Assembly (NCBI RefSeq): GCF_014905175.1
Contig: NC_057788.1
Coordinates: forward strand, 13,479,404 to 13,543,403
DNA length: 64,000 nucleotides
Reading direction: 5' to 3'
Origin: Aphidius gifuensis
Taxonomy: Eukaryota > Arthropoda > Insecta > Hymenoptera > Braconidae
Part shown: one piece after another, positions 55,861 to 64,000 of the stretch
Position numbering within the stretch: the stretch's first letter is position 1
Layout of the letters: every line of letters begins with the position of its first letter
Position numbers and translations under genes: made by a program
Notes under the pieces: model-generated
Seen by the model: only the letters and a program-made list of their open reading frames with translations
Database searches by the model: none
Told to the model about the DNA's origin: nothing

Positions 55861-57520
55861 TCATGTTAGATATATAAATAGTGTTTGATCTTCAAGTCCT
55901 ATCATATGGCCCTAACACATTTTATAAATTGTCATTCAATATAAGTATTAATCAACAGATATAAGAAATATTGCAACCGTTAAGGCAGTCATTGGGTTGA
56001 ATTAAAGTGATAATGTTTCCAATAGTTTCCATGCCGATGGGCATAAAGGCGGGACCTCCGGTCTTTCAACGATTGATGGACCTCTCTACCTTTTCTAAAA
56101 CTGATTTAGGTTCTCGGTTTGTTCTCGTTACTCTCGCGGCTTCCGAGATTACCAACATGGCTCTCCCCGGTGATTTTGGGGACGGTAAAAATCCCTTTTT
56201 GTAAACCTTGGCCGATAGTTCTCACCGTAGAGGTCAAAAAATTGGTTACAACATATACAACATAACGAAAAATTAAATAAAGTTATAATTCAAAAAAAAA
56301 AACAAATAAAAACAAAATACCCAGTAATAAAAAACGTTTAAAATTTTTTTATATCTCGATTAATGTAAGATCATGTATTGAATGATCATAGTAATAACTT
56401 CATTAACCTTATTTTTTTTTCTACAATAAATTTATATAGGTATAAGTTACATGCATTGGTATAATTATAAAAAAAAAAATGTTTAAAAGATTGAAAAGCT
56501 AATAAAATATATATTAGAAATTGATAATATTGGGTTATGATTCAAAAAATGTAGGTTAAAACTATTGTTTCATACGAAAAAAAATTGAAATTTTTTTTTT
56601 CTTTTGATCTTTCGGATCAATGTATTAAAGGTAGATTTTATTCTCTCTTCTATACTACGAAAAATTGCCGAAGACATCCCTTAAATCTTAAGGTACATTC
56701 ATGCTCTATGTAATTTTATAGCATTCATAAGACTCGTTCCAATTGATTGTAAGAGAAAATTAAAAAGAAACAACCAATTTATAGTACAACCAAGTATTGA
56801 AATTTTTTTTTTTCAATAAACAATATTTATTTTACGTATATCAAAGTCACACATACACTCACAAAAACTCACCTTAAGTGATGCACCGTATTGACACTTT
56901 GATCACAAAACTAATTTTTTTTTTTATTCAATTTCATGGTCATTCGAAATTTGATGAGTTGGCAGAAGGTTTACATTTAAAATATCGTAACCGGATTATT
57001 TATCAGACATATGTATTTTGCCCAATAAAATAACACTGCTAGGTATGTAATTAAATTAACCCTGTTTATCCTGCTCATTTAAGAAAACATTAGCAAACGT
57101 AGGGAGACAAATTTGCGTAATGTAGGGAGAGGTAAGAAGGAACCTGAAAAATACGCGGGAATATAACACAATAATACAATAAAAATAATTTTAAACACCA
57201 CTTGCAATTTAATAAAAATCGGAGCACAATTTATTTTAACATAACACAAGTTACCTTCACATGAAAAATTCGATACAGACAATACTAAATTAATTAACCC
57301 ACTTGTAAATATTCGCGCGTCACGTGAAAAGAGAGAATCTAGAACCATGCGTCGTGGCGGAGTGAGTGGATTAAAATCACTTAAAACTGCAACAGGTTTT
57401 TGGTGATTGCGTAAGACAAGATTTAGTGCTGTATTTATCATATCCAAATCACCATTTCTCTGAGACATTACCACATTAATATGGTCTTTTAAATATTCAA
57501 ACAACATCAAAACAAATTTT
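55861..57520. other. No recognisable gene
   Basis: AT-rich. A 65-codon ORF at 56007-56204 and a 143-codon ORF on the minus strand at 57079-57510 (MMLFEYLKDHINVVMSQRN, later hydrophobic) have no motif I recognise. The second begins plausibly but ends in simple hydrophobic sequence. Confidence 0.35.
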
Positions 57521-57639
57521 GTTTGTTAACTATATTAGAAAGAAATTGTATTTTTGTGACTGAACAAATACTGTTAAATTGCAAATTAAAATCAGGACCA
57601 AAGCCTTTTTCATTTCATCGAAATAGTTCATATGATTTA

Positions 57640-58260
57640 ATTCCACATATTTCATCATTATATAAGATAAAATACAACGATAAAAAAAAATATCAAGTCG
57701 CTAGTTATGGTCACTCGTAGTCAGTTAACACTTTTTCATTTTCAAGAAATTCCCAAGTCATTGGAAAGGTTTAGTTGGACAAAGTAAAAGCGTAGTAATT
57801 TTTTTAACGATAGAATACACCTATAAAAAAAATATCAAGTCGCTAGCTATGCCCACTCGTGGTCAGTTAACCCTTTTTATTTTTACAAAATTTCCTGAGT
57901 CTTTAAGAAGGTTTAGTTCGACAAAGTAAAAGCGTGGTAATATTTCTTACGATAAAATACACCAAAAAAAAAATATCAAGTCGCTAGCTATGCCCACTCA
58001 TGGTCAGTTAACCCTTTTTATTTTTCCAAAATTTCCTGAGTCTTTAAGAAGGTTTAGTTAGACAAAGTAAAAGCGTAGTAATTTTTGTAACGATAAAATA
58101 CACCTATAAAAAAAATATTAAGTCGCTAGCTATGGTACTTGTGGTCAGTCAACCCTTTTTCTTTTTCAAGAAATTCCTAAGTCACTGAAAAGGTTTAGGT
58201 GGACAAAGTAAAAGCGTGGTAATTTTTCTAACCTAAAATACACCCATAAAAAAGCATAGT
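57640..58260. repeat. ~140-bp tandem repeat, about four copies
   Basis: Units marked by AAATATCAAGTCGCTAGCTA near 57690, 57832, 57972 and 58116. Each also has CTCGTGGTCAGTTAACCC, TTTAAGAAGGTTTAGTT and GACAAAGTAAAAGCGTGGTA, with AAAAAAA at the join. Confidence 0.85.
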
Positions 58261-58261
58261 C

Positions 58262-58632
58262 ATTTACCGGTACTTTGACCAGGACATTTACCGGTACTTT
58301 GACCGGGACATTTACTGGTACTTTGACCAAAAAAATTTCCGGTACTTTGAGCAAGACATTGACCGGTACTTCGTCAAGGTCTTTTACCGGTCTTTTGACT
58401 GGGACATTTCCCCGTACTTTGACCAGGACATTTACCGGTACTTCGACCATGACATTGACCAGTACTTCGTCAAAGTCATTCACTGGTGTTTTGACAGGGA
58501 AATTTTTCCGTTTCTAGTCTAGGTCATTTTTCCGCTACTCTACCCAAGACATTTCTTAGTACTTCGACACGGTCATTTTTCGGTACTCTGTCCAGGTCAT
58601 TTGTCGGTACACTGTCCAGGACATTTATCGCT
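58262..58632. repeat. 24-bp minisatellite, about 15 copies
   Basis: Consensus ACATTTACCGGTACTTTGACC plus AGG or GGG. The unit is a multiple of three, so both strands give periodic ORFs (FTGTLT-type on plus, VPVNVLVK-type on minus). These are by-products, not genes. Confidence 0.9.
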
Positions 58633-58649
58633 CGTTGATAATTTAAAAA

Positions 58650-58960
58650 AAAAAAAAACACAAAAATAACCAAAACCACCCACTCCACCCCCTTAAATCT
58701 GCATCCTGAAAATTTTTTTATATTTTTTTTAGAGTCCAGGAATTCATTGAAATTGTATTAAATAGTACAAAAAAATTGAAACCCAAAATTAACAAAAACC
58801 ACCCACTCCACCCCCTCAAGAGTATATCCTGAAAATTTTTAAATATATTTTTCTTAATCAGGAGGGTAATTTAAACTAAATTTTATGTATAAAAAAATTT
58901 TTAACAAAAAAACCTGTGAAAACTACCCCCCTACCACCCATAATATTGACTTTTGAATTT
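58650..58960. repeat. ~125-bp repeat, two to three copies
   Basis: AAAACCACCCACTCCACCCC followed by TATCCTGAAAATTTTT occurs near 58671 and 58797, and a weaker copy (CTACCCCCCTACCACCC) near 58922. Local C-rich clusters in AT-rich DNA. Confidence 0.65.
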
Positions 58961-60195
58961 TTTCCGCATTTTTCCCGTAATCAGCGTATTTTTTCTTGCA
59001 AGTACACTGCCGCATATTCTATGATTATCGAACACGGTGGGGCACAAGCACACTTGTGTTTAAAAAAAATAAGTACATGAAACTTGTCACTGTATTTTAA
59101 AGATCGTATTGAAGACGAACTAAATGACCACGAGATCGTGAATTTTTAAAGTTAAATATTTGATGATTTTTATCAAATAATTTGATTATTTAATGCAGTA
59201 AATTATAAATTATATTATTTAATATTTATTTGATTAATTAAATTAACACAAAGTTGTTTTTAGCGTTCATTCGATTTGATAACTTGATAAACAACCGAGT
59301 TATTAATTATTATAAATAATAGCCTGTCAGGCGGCAGAGCCAACAGGTGGCGCTTCGGTGGTGTCTGCTTCACACTCATACAATCACAGAGTTAGAAAAA
59401 GAGAGAGAACGCGCTGTAGTCCCAAATGATTTATCTATTTGCATTTAAACATAATTAAAAAATTGAAAAAAAATGTACGGTAATGTTTTTGAATCAACTA
59501 GCTTAGGAATCACCAGGCCGATAGATGAATAGAAGTGTAGGTCAAGATGAAGTTACAAGCTTAAAAATTTCGGTAAATATTCGGTTCAAATGGAATGTGT
59601 TATCAATAGAAAATGTGTAATAAAATGAAAATGTTAACGTTGAAAATAATAAAATTCAGTCCGTCGATACGTAATAATTTCTTTGTTGGATAACCTTGGT
59701 TTATATTTTCTATTAATTCTGTCTTTAATAATAATAAAAATGGCGACGCGGCATTATTTAATAATTATCATCATACCTTATCAATCTATTAGAAAAATAA
59801 ATAAAGAAAATTCGATTTAAATAATTAGGGTTGAAAGTAAATCCCATCGTCAAACGAAGTTTCGGCCCAATAGTATGTAGTCCGTATTGTGAAGAAAAAC
59901 AAACTGATAGTTGAAAAATAGTAGTAGTAAAAATTTTTTTAACTACAAGCGTAAATATGTATTCTGTCCCTATTCCTATGTGTTGAAGTTGTCAACTTTA
60001 ACATTTATCATCTAAAAAAAAACTAGCAGGAAAATTAAAAAAAAATACACTTTTATTTGCCACCAAAAAATCGAAAATTAAATAACGCGAAATTTATTCA
60101 ACTTTCAACCTTAAGTTTAGAATAGGAATTTTATTCGGAGCTAGCAAGTTTGGAGCTAGCATATTTTTAAACAAATGCTAACATCTCTAAAATTG
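58961..60195. other. Mostly featureless; interior of a Helitron-like element?
   Basis: No coding signal. A less AT-rich patch at 59330-59430 (GGCGGCAGAGCCAACAGGTG) is similar in character to sequence inside the hAT left end (GAGCCACCTAGTGGCGC at 45547) but I could not define an element from it. Confidence 0.3.
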
Positions 60196-60199
60196 TAAA

Positions 60200-60233
60200 A
60201 TCAATCCTGAGCAAAGCCGGGTCAATCAGCTAG
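60200..60233 (+). mobile_element. Helitron-like 3' terminus
   Basis: ATCCTGAGCAAAGCCGGGTC followed by AATCAGCTAG and then T. This resembles the GC-rich tail and CTAG end common in insect non-autonomous Helitrons, although no perfect hairpin is visible. The 5' end was not found upstream. Confidence 0.45.
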
Positions 60234-60239
60234 TTGAAT

Positions 60240-61302
60240 ATAAAAATAAAAAAAACTTTATGCGTTTCACCGCAGGACATCACATTATGATATCACATCT
60301 TTTTGTAAAGTTTAAATAATAATATATTTTTTTTCGTCCGTTGACGAATTGATTTATTATTCATTTTTATGGAGTGTAACGTGACATGTTACCTTCTCAC
60401 TCAATTCTCAGACTTTACATACAGGCTCGGATCAACTTATTTTTCAGACAAAGGGGGGACAGTAAATTTTATTCTACGACGTTAAAACTTACCCAAAAAC
60501 GTCACTAAAACTACCGAGATTTTATTCTACGCCGCTAAAATCACCAAAAACGACCTTAAAACTAACCAAATAAACCAAATAGCACACAATAAACCAAATA
60601 ATCCAAATATCGCACGAGAATCCAAAGATGTTGATCCGGATCTGAAATAGTAAATCCTAAAATCAAGTTGAGAGGTTTGCCTGGGTCGCTCAATATGCTG
60701 GTTTGTGAAGAGAGGGACGGGTAAAGAATATTAAAATTACGTCACTGAAATAATAAAATAATGGGAAAATAAATCACTCAACAAAACGATAATTAATGTA
60801 CTCTAAATTAACCAAGTTTATTTAATAATTAAATACGAAAGTTTATCAAATATCCAAATACAACACAATAAATGATTGACGCTTACTAACAACGGGGGAC
60901 AAAAGAACCACACATTACTAACAATGACCAAGGTAAAGGGGAAATCTTAGGATGGACGACTCCTACTCCTAGACCTTGGTGGAAGGGATGGCTCCACTTC
61001 CTAAAGCTATGGAATGGATGACTCCAATTCCAAGGGGGCAAGGGAGGGGTTGTCCGAGGTTCTGGGATGGCTCACCAGAGAACCTGGACCCACTGCGGCT
61101 GCAGGCAAGGGAATGTGTGTTGTGTGTGCTGTGCCACAGCTTAAATAGCTGTGATTCTACCATTTCCAATTTTATTCCCACTATGACTGATATGGACCAA
61201 TCTCAATTAAGTTACTCAAATTGACCAGTCAAAAGCATAGTAGAGCACACGGTGGGAATGGTAGTACTAGAGGGGATATTTTTAGTGTACAAACCAGTTT
61301 TT
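60240..61302. other. Less AT-rich unidentified repeat
   Basis: 60890-61200 is distinctly less AT-rich. An 82-codon ORF (60976-61224) reads MVEGMAPLPKAMEWMTPIP without a known domain; repeats of the type GGATGACTCCAATTCC / GGATGGCTCCACTTCC occur in it. Possibly part of an LTR or another repeat. Confidence 0.3.
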
Positions 61303-61310
61303 CCCCTCTT

Positions 61311-61920
61311 TAGTGGTCTTCGATTCTTGAAAAAAGTATCGGAATCGGAGTATCGATACTTTTTTTTTTAAGAATTGGAAAATCGATGCATCGGCCAAAA
61401 ATAGTACTCGATACTTAAGTATCGAGTACTTTTTTTTTTTTTTTTCCGAATGAATTATCATTTGATTATAATATTTTTATTTTTTTTTAACTATATATTC
61501 ATGAGAATATTGAGAAAATTAAAAAAAAAAAATTTTTTTATTTATTTATACAACTATTTATTGATTTGTTCATTGAATTAAAAAAAATTCCATTTCACGG
61601 TAGGCCATACGTTACTCGGTTGGTAAAGAAATCATCACTTTAGTGAAAAATGGTAAAAACACTATTTTTTTTTTTCTAATATAATAGAACCATGGTTTGC
61701 AAACAAATAAAAATAGAAAAAAAAATCCAAAATAAAAAAAATTAACCAAGTGATTTCATATTTTTTCTTGGCTCAGTACACCCGATTTTTTTTTCCGATT
61801 CTTGAAAAAAAGTATCGAGAATCGATACATCGGCCCAAAAAAAGTATCGAGTAAAAGTACTCGATACTTTCCGATTTAAAATCGGCTTGTCGATACATCG
61901 GCAAAAATCGAAGACCACTT
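61311..61920. mobile_element. hAT-type MITE (610 bp)
   Basis: Ends TAGTGGTCTTCGATT and AATCGAAGACCACTT form a 15-bp inverted repeat with one mismatch. The 8-bp duplication CCCCTCTT is perfect (61303-61310, 61921-61928). Inside, ATCGATACATCGGC and GTACTCGATACTT recur several times in both directions. No transposase frame. Confidence 0.88.
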
Positions 61921-61928
61921 CCCCTCTT

Positions 61929-62350
61929 TACTCACAAAAATAAAAATAATAAAAGCGTCACTGGTCAACCGTACAATAATAATAATAACAAATAAAGAAA
62001 AATATTCAAGAAAAATAAATATAATTTTAATTTAAGGTAGACGAGCGAGTCTCGTCAGAGGAGTTTTGAAAGGAGGGTAATCTGTGACGTCATATTGTGT
62101 ATTCGCTGTTAGCCTAGGCAGCTGTTGAAGCTCGCGGAATGGAGCAATCAGAGCAAACCAGTGCATATTATCACCGGTAACGGCGCTAGTAAGTCGAATG
62201 CACTAACTCACATGTTGTTTTTTTTTTTTCTTTCCATCAAGTTCAATGATTTTTTTTTTTTGCGTTTATATATATATATACAATTAATTATAGTTGAATT
62301 ATTTCATTGCTTAATTTCAATTTCTAAGTTTAAATTATGTTTTTAATTGT
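61929..62350. other. Unassigned region
   Basis: A less AT-rich patch at 62035-62200 (CGAGTCTCGTCAGAGG, TGTGACGTCATATTG) has no supported gene. A TGACGTCA palindrome is present at 62091-62098 but its significance is unknown. Confidence 0.25.
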
Positions 62351-62360
62351 CAATTATTGA

Positions 62361-62795
62361 TTATTTTAATTTTCTAATAAAATGTAAGTTAAATGTCAAC
62401 GATTTATTGGTGTAACATCTGGAAAATCTGAATGTCGTATTTTGATCATCAGAATTATCATCATCTTGATTTTTAGGACAGTTGAATGTTGAGTTTGGAG
62501 ATGGTTGTAAATGAATACTGTCATTAATGTTTTGATTTTTACTCAATAATATTATGAGTCTGAATCTGTTGTTACAATGCGTAGCTTAAATGATTGGGCG
62601 AATCAGTATCATATGTAGCATTAGAAATTAATAATTTTCTAACTGATGGTGTTGACAATGCACTTTTAAATTCACTTAATGTAAATGTTTCATTATCATT
62701 TTTTTTTTTGACAAACTATCTGATGATTCTGTAGATGTCTCATTATTGTCTATTGACATATTATTATTTGATAAACATGTATTAACAATTTTGTT
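62361..62795 (-). pseudogene. Unknown Ser/Asn-rich coding remnant
   Basis: Minus strand reads MSIDNNETSTESSDSLSKK, then after a shift in an A run NETFTLSEFKSALSTPSVRK and LLISNATYDTDSPNHLSYAL to a stop, then NDSIHLQPSPNSTFNCPKNQ. Non-repetitive amino-acid content suggests a decayed gene; not recognised. Confidence 0.3.
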
Positions 62796-62799
62796 ATAT

Positions 62800-64000
62800 T
62801 TTGTTATAAGTTATAACTTATAACATTAACTAGTTCCGTGAATGTGGCATGATTTCTTTTTTCAAATGAAGTTAAATTCCCAAATTTTCACTATTAAAAA
62901 CATTTAATGATTCAGTAAAAGATTTATTATTTTTTTCGGCCCAATACATCAACGATTCAGACGTTCAAGTATTATTTGTATTAGTAAGAGTTTTACTGTG
63001 AAAACTATCGTCAATTTTACCATTTGAAAATATTGCAAAGAAATTAATGTAGACCACAAATTAATGTATTTCGTTTGATCCTTTTCTTAGATACATTTAC
63101 AAAATTTATTATAAATCATTTGACCTGACAAGTAAGCAAAATGACTAAGCTATTTAATATTTAATTAATTTTTTTTAACTTAATTGATGGAAGGTTTAAA
63201 ATACTAAAATTTAAAAAAACGAAATAAAAAAATAGTCCATTTTTTTTCGATTGATATATTATACTCAAACAACTACTTTCATTTATAAATGAGCAAAAAA
63301 ATTCATATAATATTAATTTTGTTCTTTTACATATAAAACTGAACAAATTTATACGATTAAAATTTAATAAAGATGTCATCCGGTACAATATCCGTGGTGA
63401 CAAATTTTATGACAGATCCTGTATGCTTTTTTTTCGTGAAAAAACTATTGGCTACAACAGAATTTTGATATCTCGAATTCTTTTACAAACTAAAAAAAAA
63501 AAAAAAAACAATAAAAAATCATTATATTTTAGCTAACTTCACAATAAACAGTGAAATAATAACAAAATAAAAACCTTTCAGTGTAAAGTTAGCTAAAATG
63601 AATTAATTTTTTTGAATAAGATAAATAGGTTTAAAAAAAAATCAATTTCAGAATCGACTTTAATAGTATTTTATGACGAGAAATAATACGGATAGATCGT
63701 ATTGTTGATATTTTTCGAAATATTAAGCTTTAAAGGTGGAAAATATCGAAATTTTTTTTTATTTTGCTATTTTTTCTAATAATAAATTTTTTTTAAATAA
63801 ATATTAGAAATTATTCAAGTAGTATTTTTTAAGGAGAAAGCAATGGTGATTATAAAAATTTTATATCTCTAACCGTTTTTGAAATATTAATTATTGAAAA
63901 TAAAATATATCGATATATTTATATAGTAACTAGTCATAACCAGAAAAAACTAGATTCCCTAGTTATATTTCGATTTGCATGAAGAAAAATGTTATGCTTA
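62800..64000. other. No recognisable gene
   Basis: AT-rich. A short fold-back (TTTTAGCTAACTTCAC near 63527 and GTAAAGTTAGCTAAAAT near 63583) and homopolymer runs only. Confidence 0.4.

Noticed and set aside
57079..57510. 143-codon minus ORF as a gene
   Set aside because: First third looks plausible but the rest is simple hydrophobic sequence and no domain or splice context was seen; left as unassigned.
58166..58517. Repetitive protein genes on both strands
   Set aside because: Produced by a 24-bp minisatellite; no start context or flanking coding signal.

Overview
This window looks like intergenic, transposon-dense eukaryotic chromosome, most plausibly from an insect. The base composition is very AT-rich. 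Introns have GT/AG borders. The mobile-element families (hAT, FLYWCH-MULE, MULE-like with Ulp1 protease, Tnp2-like, Copia, Gypsy, Helitron, tRNA-derived SINEs) are those common in arthropods. A small parasitoid-wasp type genome would fit, but that is a guess. I see no bacterial genes, rRNA or CRISPR, and almost no convincing host genes.

Layout. 0-7 kb: a hAT C-terminal exon, a fold-back, two solo LTRs with 4-bp target duplications, a tRNA-like cassette inside inverted repeats, and a decayed ~80-95-bp satellite. 7-13.2 kb: a broken Tnp2/CACTA-like transposon with subterminal repeats, a solo LTR and a nested fold-back family inside it, then a second broken transposase-like gene. 13.6-18 kb: a Copia remnant carrying a 5'-truncated LINE, then an exonuclease-like gene split by a SINE with 14-bp target duplications. 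18-25 kb: a few possible host exons, a minus-strand Helitron fossil with 284-bp tandem repeats near its 3' end and a second SINE, and a decayed arthropod mobile-element protein. 25-28.3 kb: two MULE-type transposase remnants on the minus strand, one with a Ulp1/C48 protease and a PHD-like finger.

28.3-42.8 kb is the centrepiece. A ~139-bp satellite array is interrupted by a TTAA-duplicating MITE and then by a 10,074-bp Helitron. The Helitron can be cut out to restore the satellite sequence exactly. It carries an intact 1433-codon Rep/Pif1-helicase gene and, upstream on the same strand, an intron-containing gene resembling the RPA large subunit (single-stranded DNA binding) plus an acidic ORF. 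Rep would nick and join DNA, the helicase would unwind it, and an RPA-like protein could coat the single strand made by rolling-circle transposition.

43-51 kb: a Gypsy (Ty3) element split by a complete but broken hAT transposon (3,360 bp, 8-bp target duplication) and followed by a solo LTR and a reverse-oriented Gypsy fragment. 51-64 kb: mostly non-coding repeats. These are two ~550-bp fold-backs, two tRNA-like cassettes, a 3-kb zone in which a GGTGGTTTTGAGGAC motif recurs in both orientations, 600-bp, 140-bp, 125-bp and 24-bp tandem repeats, a Helitron-like 3' end, and a 610-bp hAT MITE.
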